Shown: one piece after another, positions 52,143 to 60,977 of the stretch
Position numbering within the stretch: position 1 is the stretch's first letter
How the letters are laid out: each line of letters opens with the position of its first letter
NCBI GenBank assembly: GCA_051954235.1
Contig: JBQCHY010000065.1
Coordinates: 1-64,000, forward strand
DNA from: 62-47 sp051954235
GTDB lineage: Bacteria; Pseudomonadota; Alphaproteobacteria; Rhizobiales; Xanthobacteraceae
Reading direction: 5' to 3'
DNA: 64,000 nt
Made by a program: the position numbers and the translations under genes
The notes under the pieces: generated by a model
What the model was told of the DNA's origin: nothing
What the model saw: only the letters and a program-made list of their open reading frames with translations
Database searches by the model: none

Positions 52143-53363
52143 TTAGCCCGCCGCAGGCTTGGCGCGGAGCTGATAGAGGATCAGCGCCAGCGTCGAGCCG
52201 AGCGCGAGCACGACGCCGAGCGCAATCATCGCATCGCTGAAGATGGTCGCGGCCATCCAGACGCCGAACGCCGCGCCAAGCATCTGCCAGAAGCCCAGCA
52301 GCGCTGATGCTGCCCCTGCATTGGCGCCGAATGGCGACAGCGCTTGCGCGGTGCCGAGCGGATTGACGATGCCCATGCCGAGTAGAAACACCGAGATGCT
52401 GCCGAGGAAGGGCAGGAAGCCGCCATGCGACGCGCCGACCAGCAGCAGCGCGATGCTTCCGATTGCGGTGAGCAGCAGTCCCGCCTGAATCGGGCGTTGC
52501 AAGCCGAAGCGTGCGGATAGCCGCGTCGCGATCATACCCGCCGCGAAAACGATGATCACCGTTCCGGCAAAGAACACGCCGAGACCGATCGGTGAGAATT
52601 GCAATCCTTCGATCAGGATGCGGGGCGCTGCCGAGAACAACGCGAACAAGCTGCCGAGAATCAGGCTGACTGTGACCGCCGGAATCAGAAAGCGGCGATC
52701 GAAGGTCAACTGCAGGTACGTTGTTGCGATGCTACGCGGAGCCAGCGGCGTGCGCACGCCGTGATGGGTTTCGCCGAGTTGGGTCGCATAGGCCGCCGCC
52801 GCGACCGCCGAGAAGATCGCGACGAATGCGAATTCGGAACGCCAGCCGAAGTAACGATCGAGCGCGCCGCCAAGCAGAGGTGAAAAGCCTGGGGCCGCGG
52901 CCATCGCGATCATGATGAGAGCAAGCGTGCGCGCCAGCGCTTCGCCGCTGAACAAGTCGCGTGCGATGGCGCGCGAGAGCACCGACGTCGCGCAGGCGCC
53001 GAACGCCTGCAGCACGCGGCCGAACAGAAGGTTGGGCAGGTCCGTCGCCAGTCCGCACCAGATGCTGCCGGCAATGAAAACGATGAAGCCGGTCACCACC
53101 GGCAGATATCGGCCATAGCGGTCGGAGATCGGGCCGACGGCAAGCTGTCCGATTGCGAAGGCCGCAAGGAAAACCGTGATCGATGATGTGACGGTCGCTG
53201 TGGAAACATCGAGCGACCGGCCGATCTGGGGCAGCGACGGCAAGAGAATATTGGTCGCCAGCGTTCCGCTCGACGCCAGCGCCGCCAGGATTGCGACCTG
53301 CGCGACGGTTGCGCGCTGCGGGGTAAGTGCAAGAGCAGGATCGGCAATCGAATTGTCGGTCAT
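52143..53363 (-). CDS. Bcr/CflA-type MFS drug efflux transporter
   Basis: A 406-residue permease with about twelve membrane helices. The region ILLPSLPQIGRSLDVSTATV is typical of the Bcr/CflA branch, and GPISDRYGRYLPVVTGF is the MFS loop 2-3 motif. Its substrate is unknown (bicyclomycin- or chloramphenicol-type compounds in relatives). A Fur-like core motif lies 26-36 bases upstream of its ATG. It is divergent from mntH and may share metal control. Confidence 0.9.
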   Translation of the reverse strand: MTDNSIADPALALTPQRATVAQVAILAALASSGTLATNILLPSLPQIGRSLDVSTATVTSSITVFLAAFAIGQLAVGPISDRYGRYLPVVTGFIVFIAGSIWCGLATDLPNLLFGRVLQAFGACATSVLSRAIARDLFSGEALARTLALIMIAMAAAPGFSPLLGGALDRYFGWRSEFAFVAIFSAVAAAAYATQLGETHHGVRTPLAPRSIATTYLQLTFDRRFLIPAVTVSLILGSLFALFSAAPRILIEGLQFSPIGLGVFFAGTVIIVFAAGMIATRLSARFGLQRPIQAGLLLTAIGSIALLLVGASHGGFLPFLGSISVFLLGMGIVNPLGTAQALSPFGANAGAASALLGFWQMLGAAFGVWMAATIFSDAMIALGVVLALGSTLALILYQLRAKPAAG

Positions 53364-53388
53364 GATCGTTTCCTTTGCTAATTAAATG

Positions 53389-53399
53389 ATGATTATCAT
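53389..53399. promoter_or_regulatory. Fur-box-like core upstream of the MFS gene
   Basis: ATGATTATCAT is a perfect 11-base palindrome (5+1+5); on the other strand it is ATGATAATCAT, the core of the classical Fur box. It lies in an AT-rich stretch just upstream of the efflux gene, which starts at 53363. Regulation by a Fur-family protein is inference. Confidence 0.4.
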
Positions 53400-53552
53400 A
53401 TTAAACGGAGTGGCGCTTGTGATTTGGATATGCAGAAACGCCGGGGAGGGGTTGTCACCTGAACGATCATGGGGGCCGTGACCGCACTGCCTTCAGCGGG
53501 CGGATGGCGGGTTCCGGCGGGGAACTCCCCGTCAAAGCGACTTCCTTCCCGC

Positions 53553-53573
53553 TATTGCAAATGAGTTGCAATA
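53553..53573. promoter_or_regulatory. Operator-like inverted repeat before mntH
   Basis: TATTGCAA-ATGAG-TTGCAATA is a perfect 8-bp inverted repeat with a five-base spacer, 28 bases before the mntH ATG. It is a good candidate binding site for the manganese regulator Mur, which controls mntH in Bradyrhizobium. The match to a Mur site is from memory. Confidence 0.6.
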
Positions 53574-53600
53574 AAAGAAAATATCGGCGATGGTGAGGGC

Positions 53601-54941
53601 ATGGATGCCCTGACCGGAATAAGTAAACCGAACCCGCCCGCGGAGGCGGGGCGGCCAAGTTTGCCGGAGGTCCACGCGTCAATTCCGCTGCCGGTTGGCG
53701 GGCACTGGTTCCGGCGTCTGTTGGCGTTCCTCGGCCCCGGCTACATGGTGTCGGTCGGCTATATGGACCCCGGCAACTGGGCGACCGACATCGCCGGCGG
53801 GGCGCAATTCGGCTACACGCTGCTGTCGGTGATCCTCCTGTCGAACGTAATGGCGATCCTGTTGCAGGCGCTGGCGGCGCGGCTCGGCATCGCCACCGGG
53901 CGGGATCTGGCGCAAGCCTGCCGCGAAGCCTATTCGGGGCCGGTAGGCATCATGCTGTGGCTGGTGTGCGAGGCCGCGATCATCGCCTGCGACCTCGCGG
54001 AAGTGATCGGCACCGCGATCGCGCTGCAATTGTTGTTCGGCATTCCGTTGATCGGCGGCGCGCTGATCACGGCACTCGATGCATTTCTCGTCTTGCTGTT
54101 GATGAATCGCGGCTTCCGTTTTCTCGAAGCCTTTGTCATTGCGCTGCTGATCGTCATCGCTGCCTGCTTTGCCATACAGATCGCCGCAGCGGCACCGCCG
54201 GTGGCAGACATCGCACAGGGTTTTCTTCCATCCAAGGAGATCGTCGCCAATCCCACGATGCTCTACATCGCCATCGGCATCATCGGCGCGACGGTGATGC
54301 CGCATAATCTCTATCTGCATTCGTCGATCGTGCAGACCCGCGCCTATGAGCGGACTCCAAAGGGGCGTCGCGATGCGATCAAGTGGGCGACCATCGACAG
54401 CACCATCGCACTGATGCTGGCATTGTTCGTCAATGCGTCGATCCTGATCGTCGCAGCGGCGGCGTTCCACGGTACCGGCCATCAGGACGTTGCCGAAATC
54501 AGCGATGCGCATCGTCTGCTGTCGCCGCTGCTCGGGCTCGGCATTGCATCGACGCTGTTCGCGGTGGCGTTGTTGGCGTCCGGCCTCAACTCGACGGTGA
54601 CGGCGACGCTGGCGGGCCAGATCGTAATGGAAGGATTCATCCATCTGCGCATGCCGGCCTGGGCGCGCCGGTTGGTAACGCGCGGCATTGCTATCGTACC
54701 GGTGGTGGTGGTGACATGGCTCTATGGCGAGCGAGGCACCGGACAACTGCTGGTGCTGAGCCAGGTGGTGCTGTCGATGCAACTCCCCTTCGCCGTCATC
54801 CCGCTGGTGCGGTTCGTCTCGGACCGGCGCAAGATGGGCGATTTGGTGATTTCGCGCTCGACCGCCGCCATCGCCTGGACAGTGGCAGGTGTGATCGTCG
54901 TGCTCAATCTCAAGCTGCTGTTCGATACGGTCTTTGGATGA
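53601..54941 (+). CDS. mntH: NRAMP-family manganese transporter MntH
   Basis: A 446-residue proton-coupled Mn(II) importer with about eleven membrane helices. Metal-site motifs are MDPGNWATDIAGGAQFGY (helix 1, DPGN) and IGATVMPHNLYLHSSIVQ (helix 6, MPH). MntH supplies manganese for enzymes such as HemB and superoxide dismutase. The ATG at 53601 follows GGTGAGGGC. The operator-like repeat at 53553-53573 is just upstream. Confidence 0.96.
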   Translation: MDALTGISKPNPPAEAGRPSLPEVHASIPLPVGGHWFRRLLAFLGPGYMVSVGYMDPGNWATDIAGGAQFGYTLLSVILLSNVMAILLQALAARLGIATGRDLAQACREAYSGPVGIMLWLVCEAAIIACDLAEVIGTAIALQLLFGIPLIGGALITALDAFLVLLLMNRGFRFLEAFVIALLIVIAACFAIQIAAAAPPVADIAQGFLPSKEIVANPTMLYIAIGIIGATVMPHNLYLHSSIVQTRAYERTPKGRRDAIKWATIDSTIALMLALFVNASILIVAAAAFHGTGHQDVAEISDAHRLLSPLLGLGIASTLFAVALLASGLNSTVTATLAGQIVMEGFIHLRMPAWARRLVTRGIAIVPVVVVTWLYGERGTGQLLVLSQVVLSMQLPFAVIPLVRFVSDRRKMGDLVISRSTAAIAWTVAGVIVVLNLKLLFDTVFG

Positions 54942-54994
54942 GATCGATCGTGATTGAGAGTGAGATGAATTTCGGCTCGATGACTGAATTTAGC

Positions 54995-55079
54995 CGTCAT
55001 TGCGAGGAGCGTTAGCGACGAAGCAATCCAGTTCTTGCTCTTTGGCCTTCTGGATTGCTTCGCTTCGCTCGCAATGACG
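54995..55079. repeat. CGTCATTGCGAG...CTCGCAATGACG element, inverted orientation
   Basis: An 85-base copy with arms CGTCATTGCGAGGAGCG and CGCTTCGCTCGCAATGACG and inner GCAATCCA/TGGATTGC. It lies between mntH and bpt, convergent genes. Confidence 0.85.
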
Positions 55080-55101
55080 ATTCATCTCAATTCGTCATGC
55101 A

Positions 55102-55878
55102 TTAGTCCTGCGCCTCCGACTGCGCGGAAGCCTCGTCGTCGACACGCAGCCATCCGGTCGGCGCGAGCCGTTGCTGCGGCAGGAAGCGGCTTTTGTAGCT
55201 CATCTTGCGCGAGCCATCGATCCAGTAGCCGAGATAGACGTAGGGCAATCCCATACGGCGCGCCCGCGCGATGTGATCGAGGATCATGAAGGTGCCGAGC
55301 GAGCGGTTTTCCTCGGACGGCTCGAAGAACGAATAGACCATCGACAGACCGTCGCCCAAAATATCGGTTAGCGCTACTGCGATCAGTTCGCCGGAGGCGG
55401 ACGCCTCAAGACCCTCGGCGGGACGGCGGCGATATTCGATCAGCCGGGTGTCGACGTGGCTGTCCTCGATCATCATGGCGTAGTCGAGCACGGTCATGTC
55501 GGCCATGCCGCCGAGCCGATGGCGGTGGTCGAGATAGGCGCGGAAGATCGAATACTGTTCCGAGGTTGGTACCGCGCTGCGAGATTGGCCGACCAGATCG
55601 GCATTGCGCGCCAGCACCTTGCGAAAATTGCGCGAGGGACGGAATTCGTTGGCGATGACGCGCACCGACACGCAGGCGTGGCACTGGTCGCAGGCCGGGC
55701 GATAGGCGATCGACTGGCTGCGGCGGAAACCGCCATGGGTGAGGAGATCGTTCAGCTCGTTGGCCTTGCTGCCGACCAGATGCGTGAACACCTTTCGCTC
55801 TTGCCGGCCCGGCAGGTAGGGGCACGGCGAGGGAGCTGTCAGATAGAATTGCGGAGTGTCGCGGGAGTGTTGCGTCAC
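55102..55878 (-). CDS. bpt: Leucyl/arginyl-tRNA-protein transferase (Bpt/ATE)
   Basis: A 258-residue enzyme that adds leucine or arginine to N-terminal residues, marking proteins for ClpS/ClpAP degradation. The N-terminal FYLTAPSPCPYLPGRQERKV, AYRPACDQCHACVSVRV (with the Cys cluster) and YVYLGYWIDGSRKMSYK are signature segments. GTG 55878 is the likely start. It is convergent with mntH. Confidence 0.94.
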   Translation of the reverse strand: MTQHSRDTPQFYLTAPSPCPYLPGRQERKVFTHLVGSKANELNDLLTHGGFRRSQSIAYRPACDQCHACVSVRVIANEFRPSRNFRKVLARNADLVGQSRSAVPTSEQYSIFRAYLDHRHRLGGMADMTVLDYAMMIEDSHVDTRLIEYRRRPAEGLEASASGELIAVALTDILGDGLSMVYSFFEPSEENRSLGTFMILDHIARARRMGLPYVYLGYWIDGSRKMSYKSRFLPQQRLAPTGWLRVDDEASAQSEAQD

Positions 55879-55950
55879 CGAATCTCGTCAGCCTCCGATG
55901 GTTCGGCAAGCATCGCCCGAGCGGAAGGGCCGGTCAACGGCCTTCCGTCG

Positions 55951-56508
55951 TTACCAACTCTGGCGGGGCTGGGGAGAGATCGCGGTGCGAACCGAGGTGT
56001 TGATCACCACGGTTCCGAGGATGATATCGTGCAACAAGCGGCGGCGGCTGTTGAACAGGCCGACCAGCAGCACCAGCGGCGTCAGAGCCGACACCGAAAT
56101 CCAGTAAACGACCGCGTGGGTGGCGCCGAGCAGGAAATAGCTCGGCGCGCCGTACCAGGTGCGCATTTCCAGATCCATCACGCGCATACCAACGGTTGCC
56201 GAGCGCGGGCCGCCAAGCGTCATGCCGTAGTAAACGATGGCCCAGATCACCGAGGCTGGACCTATGAAGGCGAACAGCACCCAGCCCAGCCCCAGCGTCA
56301 CCAGCCCGAATACGGCGATGAACAACGCCACCAGGACCACCGGAACCGACAGCACCAGCAGATCGATCAGGAAGGCGAAGAAGCGGCGCGTCAGCACGCC
56401 ACGGAACAATTCAGGCTGCTCCCATGGATCGAAGGCATGAGGCCGCACCTCATCCCGGCTGCCTGCCCAGCCCGTTGCCTCTGTCCGATTGGAATCGCTT
56501 GCCGACAT
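55951..56508 (-). CDS. RDD family membrane protein
   Basis: A 185-residue protein with the RDD domain: RRFFAFLIDLLVLSVPVVLV (Arg plus Asp in TM1), TLGGPRSATVGMRVMDLEMR and two further helices. Function is generally unknown, sometimes linked to transport. It is upstream of bpt by 72 bases and downstream of hemB on the same strand. Confidence 0.88.
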   Translation of the reverse strand: MSASDSNRTEATGWAGSRDEVRPHAFDPWEQPELFRGVLTRRFFAFLIDLLVLSVPVVLVALFIAVFGLVTLGLGWVLFAFIGPASVIWAIVYYGMTLGGPRSATVGMRVMDLEMRTWYGAPSYFLLGATHAVVYWISVSALTPLVLLVGLFNSRRRLLHDIILGTVVINTSVRTAISPQPRQSW

Positions 56509-56631
56509 GATGCTCTCCGTCTGGTGACGAAATCCCGCATCATGACATGGCGATCCGCCAACCGGCGCACAAGGCCCGACGGATCGCTCCTTCGCGCCTC
56601 GATGTCGCGGCTAGCTCCGCTTTGGAGCAGC

Positions 56632-57693
56632 TCAAAGCCCTGCGCGAATCTTTTCCGCCGCCTGCGGGGCGAAATAGGTCAGCACGCCGTCGGCGCCCGC
56701 GCGCTTGAAGGCGACGAGGCTTTCCATCATCGCCCGTTCGCCGTCGATCCAGCCATTCTTTGCGGCGCCGGCGATCATCGCGTATTCGCCGGAAACCTGA
56801 TAGGCGAAAGTCGGCATTCCGAAGGTGTCCTTGACCCGGCGGACGACGTCCAGATAGGGCAGGCCGGGCTTCACCATCACCATGTCCGCGCCTTCGGCGA
56901 TGTCGAGTTCGACCTCGCGCAACGCTTCATCGGAATTGGCGCTGTCCATCTGATAGGTCCGCTTGTCGCCGGTGAGCGCCTTGGCGGAACCGATCGCGTC
57001 GCGGAACGGACCATAGAACGCCGACGCATACTTGGCCGCGTAGGCCATGATCTGGACGTCGAGGAAGCCGGCTTCGTCCAGCGCCTCACGAATGGCGCCG
57101 ACGCGGCCGTCCATCATGTCAGACGGCGCAATCACGTCGCAGCCGGCTTCCGCCTGCACCAAAGCCTGCCGCGCCAGCACGCCGACGGTTTCATCGTTGA
57201 GAATCTTGCCGTCGCGTATCAGCCCGTCATGGCCATGGCTTGTGAAGGGATCGAGCGCGACATCGCACAACACGCCGAGATCGGGGAATTCCTTCTTGAT
57301 CGCGCGCACCGACTGGCAGACCAGATTGTCGGGATTGAGTGCCTCGGAGCCGCGCTCGTCGCGCAGCGACGGATCGGTGTAGGGAAATAGTGCGATGCAC
57401 GGAATGTTGAGTTTCATGGCCCGTTCGGCATCGCGCACCGCCTGATCGACGCTGATGCGCTGCACGCCTGGCATGGAGGCCACGTCGATACGCTGGTTGG
57501 TGCCGTCGACGATGAAGAGCGGCCAGATCAGGTCGTCGGTGGTGACGACGTTTTCGCGCACCAGCCGCCGGGCCCATTCGGATTTGCGGTTGCGGCGGGG
57601 GCGAACCACCAGATCGAGCGAAACCGGGGCAGTGGCGACCTCGCGCCGAGGCGCGTCGCGCATTTCGATGGGCCGCCCGAATTTGATCGCCAT
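56632..57693 (-). CDS. hemB: Delta-aminolevulinic acid dehydratase (porphobilinogen synthase)
   Basis: A 353-residue TIM-barrel enzyme that joins two aminolevulinates to porphobilinogen for haem and, where made, bacteriochlorophyll. Active-site Lys are in MVMVKPGLPYLD and in YQMDSANS region. The metal segment reads CDVALDPFTSHGHDG, in which the Cys triad of zinc enzymes is replaced by Ala/Asp, the pattern reported for the Mg-dependent Bradyrhizobium enzyme. The ATG 57693 is clear. Possible link: MntH and magnesium or manganese status. Confidence 0.95.
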   Translation of the reverse strand: MAIKFGRPIEMRDAPRREVATAPVSLDLVVRPRRNRKSEWARRLVRENVVTTDDLIWPLFIVDGTNQRIDVASMPGVQRISVDQAVRDAERAMKLNIPCIALFPYTDPSLRDERGSEALNPDNLVCQSVRAIKKEFPDLGVLCDVALDPFTSHGHDGLIRDGKILNDETVGVLARQALVQAEAGCDVIAPSDMMDGRVGAIREALDEAGFLDVQIMAYAAKYASAFYGPFRDAIGSAKALTGDKRTYQMDSANSDEALREVELDIAEGADMVMVKPGLPYLDVVRRVKDTFGMPTFAYQVSGEYAMIAGAAKNGWIDGERAMMESLVAFKRAGADGVLTYFAPQAAEKIRAGL

Positions 57694-57867
57694 GGTGGAA
57701 AATCTCCGAAACAGGACTCTGGAATTAGTCCTATTTCAGTCTAGCACCTCCCAGCAATGGCGTCACCGCATGGGGAGGTTGCCGCAATTGATTTTAGCGC
57801 CTAGGCGGGCCATGAATCGCCTCAATGACGGTGCGATTCAGCCGTTCCGGACACGAGTAACGAATTG

Positions 57868-58332
57868 ATGTCTGAGCTTTCACCCCGCGAGGTGCCGCAG
57901 CGCGAGCGCACCATCACGGCAAACCATCTGCGATCGGCCAAGCCGGAGTCCGACGACAACGTCTGGACCGGCCGCCTCGTGCTGTTCCTGCGGGTGATGG
58001 CCGTGCTGTCGATGGGCAAGGGGCTCTACCACTGGGCGCAGGTCACCGGCTTCATTGGGGGCGAAAGCGGTGCGTTCGAGAACCAGACGACTGCCTGGCA
58101 AGCCGCCACGATCTATTTTGCCGTTATCGAACTGGTGGCGGCAGTCGGGCTGTGGCTGGCGACGCCATGGGGCGCGGTGGTCTGGCTGACGACCGTGGTC
58201 TCGATGGCGATCGTGGAGTTGATGTTTCCCTCGATCTATGGCGGCAGTCTCATCGTCGTGGGCGTCGAAGTGGTGTTCCTGGCACTTTATCTCGTGCTGG
58301 CCTGGCTCGCGGCGCAGGAGCGGCCGCCATAG
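57868..58332 (+). CDS. DUF6163-like small membrane protein
   Basis: A 154-residue protein with an N-terminal soluble part (about 1-38) and about four membrane helices. RLVLFLRVMAVLSMGKGLYH and YHWAQVTGFIGG are the regions that resemble DUF6163 members of Rhizobiales. Function unknown. ATG 57868 (TTG 57865 also possible). Divergent from hemB and 54 bases from the acyl-CoA ligase. Confidence 0.75.
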   Translation: MSELSPREVPQRERTITANHLRSAKPESDDNVWTGRLVLFLRVMAVLSMGKGLYHWAQVTGFIGGESGAFENQTTAWQAATIYFAVIELVAAVGLWLATPWGAVVWLTTVVSMAIVELMFPSIYGGSLIVVGVEVVFLALYLVLAWLAAQERPP

Positions 58333-58386
58333 CCGGACTTGCGGAGCTACGAGAGGTTAGGCGGCAAGAAACATCGGGAGGATATC

Positions 58387-59952
58387 GTGGCTCAACTTCA
58401 CGCGGGTGGAACGGCGGGCAGTCTCATCGTCAACGCAGTGGCGCGCTACGGTGATCGGCCGGCGCTGGCGGACGGCAATATCCGCTGGAGCTATCGCGAG
58501 TTCGGCGATGCCGTGGGACGCTTCATCGCGCTGTTCCGATCGGTCGGCTTGAAGCGCGGCGATGCGCTGTCGGTGCTGGCCGGCAACCGCGCGGAATCCT
58601 GGGCGGCGATCAGCGCGGCAATGGTGATGGGCCTGCGCTACACGCCGCTGCATCCGATGGCTGCCGAGGACGACCACGTCTTCATCATCGGCGATGCCGA
58701 GATCGATGCCTTGATCGTCGAGGCCGGCAAGTTCGCGCCGCGTGGACTGGCCATCAAGACGCGCGTGCCGTCGCTCAAGCATCTTCTGTCGTTCGGTCCG
58801 GTGGAGGGCGCGCGCGACTTGCTGGCGGAGTTGCCCAAGGTTGCTCCCGCACCGCTCGTTGATGAGAGCGACGTCAACAGCATCGCGTGGCTTGCCTACA
58901 CCGGCGGCACCACGGGACGCTCCAAGGGCGTGATGCTGCCGCATCGCGTCGTCACCACGATGGCGACGCTCCTTTATGCCGATTGGGACTGGCCGCCGGA
59001 AATCCGTTTCCTCGCCGCCACGCCGATCAGCCACGCCGCCGGCGTCACACTGTATCCGGTGATGATGCGCGGCGGCTTTACGCGTCTGGTGCAGGGCTTC
59101 GAGGCTGAAGCCTATTGTCGCGTCGTCGCCGAGGACAAGATCACCGCCGCGTTCCTGGTGCCGACCTTGATCTATGCGCTGATCGACGCGCCCGACTTGC
59201 GCGCGCGTTACGATATGTCGTCGCTCGACATGATCGTCTATGGCGCCGCGCCGATGTCGCCGGATCGCTTGCGCGAAGGCATGGATATCTTCGGGCCGAT
59301 TTTCGTCCAACTCTACGGCCAGACCGAAGCACCGCAATGCGTCACCACCATGCGCAAGATCGATCATGATGTCTCAAAGCCGGGGCGTCTTGGTTCGTGC
59401 GGCCGTCCCAATCCGCTGGTCGACGTGAAACTGTTCGATTCAGAGATGCGCGAGGTTGCGACCGGCGAGCCCGGCGAAATTTGCGTGCGCGGCACGCTGG
59501 TGATGGACGGCTATTGGAAACGTCCGGAAGCGACGGAAGAAGCGTTTCGCGGCGGCTGGCTGCACACCGGCGACGTCGCCATCAAGGACGAGGAGGGCTA
59601 CCTCTATATCGTCGACCGCACCAAGGACATGATCATCTCTGGCGGCTTCAACATCTATCCGCGCGAAGTCGAGGATGCGTTGATGTCGCATCAGGCGGTG
59701 GCTTCTGCTGCTGTGATCGGTGTGCCCGATGACAAGTGGGGCGAGGCGGTGAAAGCGTTCGTGGTGTTGAAAGCAGGTGCCAACAATGGCGCCGCCGAAT
59801 TGCAGGCGCACGTCAAGGAGAAGCGCGGCGCGCCGTGGTCGCCGAAAACCATCGAGTTCGTCGCCGAGATTCCGGTCACTGGCCTCGGCAAGATCGATCG
59901 CAAGGCGTTGCGTGCACCCTATTGGGAAGGGCGGCAGCGCGGCGTCGCGTAA
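58387..59952 (+). CDS. Acyl-CoA synthetase (FadD-like, ANL superfamily)
   Basis: A 521-residue adenylate-forming enzyme that activates a carboxylic acid with CoA. AMP-binding motif YTGGTTGRSKG at 171-181, VQLYGQTEAPQC near 317 and IVDRTKDMIISGGFNIYPRE near 426 are clear; the C-terminal Lys of VTGLGKIDRKALR completes the site. The substrate is unknown. GTG 58387 is chosen for the GGGAGGAT SD; a TTG at 58339 would add 16 residues. Confidence 0.9.
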   Translation: MAQLHAGGTAGSLIVNAVARYGDRPALADGNIRWSYREFGDAVGRFIALFRSVGLKRGDALSVLAGNRAESWAAISAAMVMGLRYTPLHPMAAEDDHVFIIGDAEIDALIVEAGKFAPRGLAIKTRVPSLKHLLSFGPVEGARDLLAELPKVAPAPLVDESDVNSIAWLAYTGGTTGRSKGVMLPHRVVTTMATLLYADWDWPPEIRFLAATPISHAAGVTLYPVMMRGGFTRLVQGFEAEAYCRVVAEDKITAAFLVPTLIYALIDAPDLRARYDMSSLDMIVYGAAPMSPDRLREGMDIFGPIFVQLYGQTEAPQCVTTMRKIDHDVSKPGRLGSCGRPNPLVDVKLFDSEMREVATGEPGEICVRGTLVMDGYWKRPEATEEAFRGGWLHTGDVAIKDEEGYLYIVDRTKDMIISGGFNIYPREVEDALMSHQAVASAAVIGVPDDKWGEAVKAFVVLKAGANNGAAELQAHVKEKRGAPWSPKTIEFVAEIPVTGLGKIDRKALRAPYWEGRQRGVA

Positions 59953-60320
59953 AATTAAAGGCCGTCGCCAAGATTTTCCGCGAATTTTCACAAAATTTTT
60001 CGCGGTAAGAATTGAGTCACCCTAACACGGCGGTGACGAAGATTACGCGAATGTTTCGGATTTGAACGACCCTGTTCGCAAATGCGACAGGGGCCGGCGG
60101 GAACCGCAGACGAAGCGTGAACATCGCGCCCCGGTCCTCAACAGATGATTACAAAAAGCCCTTATTTGACGGGCTTAATCCGTGATTCACTGTCTTAAAT
60201 TCATGATCTCTTTATTGTCTTATTTAAGCGGATCTTCAAACGCCTCCGTTAGGTTGTGGCTATCAGGCGGGACACAAGTTTCGTCGCATAAGTCGAAAAA
60301 ACGACAACAGGGGTAGTGTC
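59953..60320. other. 368-bp region with three stem-loops before ldtR
   Basis: No gene is seen. Three stem-loops are present: 59978-60005 (CCGCG..CGCGG with an AATTTT/AAAATT core), 60070-60092 (CCCTG-T-TCGC / GCGA-CAGGG) and 60156-60176 (AAGCCC/GGGCTT). The last 80 bases are AT-rich and probably carry the ldtR promoter. Confidence 0.45.
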
Positions 60321-60836
60321 ATGATGAAAGCCGCAGCCACGGCCGTTGAAACCGCCGAACGCGCTGCCGGTCACGCACCGGTGCAGCCGCTCTATCTTGA
60401 AGCTCTCACGCTGGTAGAGCGGTTGCATCGCCGGCTACTCGACGTCATCAAGGATGAATTCGATCGCCGCGGCCGCGCCGACATCAACTCGGTGCAGGCG
60501 CTGTTGCTCTACAACATCGGCGACAAGGAACTGACCGCCGGTGAACTGCGCACGCGCGGTTATTATCTCGGCTCGAACGTCTCCTACAATCTGAAGAAGC
60601 TGGTCGAACTCGGCTTCCTCGATCATCAGCGTTCGCGCGTGGATCGTCGTTCGGTGCGCATTCGTCTGACCGCGCAGGGCCAGGAAATCCGTCGCATCGT
60701 CGATGCGCTTTATCAGAAGCACATGAAGACGGTGGAGCAGGTCGGCGGCATCTCCAACGAGGAGTTCGCGACGCTCAATAAATCGCTGCACCGTCTGGAG
60801 CGTTTCTGGACAGACCAGATACTCTATCGTCTCTGA
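60321..60836 (+). CDS. ldtR: MarR-family transcriptional regulator LdtR
   Basis: A 171-residue winged-helix regulator. The region RRGRADINSVQALLLYNIGD, LRTRGYYLGSNVSYNLKKLV and HQRSRVDRRSVRIRLTAQG (wing) matches LdtR of Liberibacter and Sinorhizobium, which controls L,D-transpeptidase and envelope-stress genes. MMKAAATAVETAERAAGHAP begins the product. The 5' region is structured and may be autoregulated. Confidence 0.92.
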   Translation: MMKAAATAVETAERAAGHAPVQPLYLEALTLVERLHRRLLDVIKDEFDRRGRADINSVQALLLYNIGDKELTAGELRTRGYYLGSNVSYNLKKLVELGFLDHQRSRVDRRSVRIRLTAQGQEIRRIVDALYQKHMKTVEQVGGISNEEFATLNKSLHRLERFWTDQILYRL

Positions 60837-60977
60837 GTTTTCTTCGCCTCCAAGCGAGCAAAAAGGCGAGCCGACGCAAGATCGGCCGCCTGACCTTCGA
60901 AGACGTCTCTCCAAGGACACCTTCTCACTGTCGCGCATCGGCCCCGAGTTGCCCCGGGACCGGTGCGTTTTTATTTG

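Noticed and set aside
57694..57867. An Irr (ICE) site in the hemB promoter
   Set aside because: Short AT-rich words occur, but no sequence close to TTTAGAA-N3-TTCTAAA was found.
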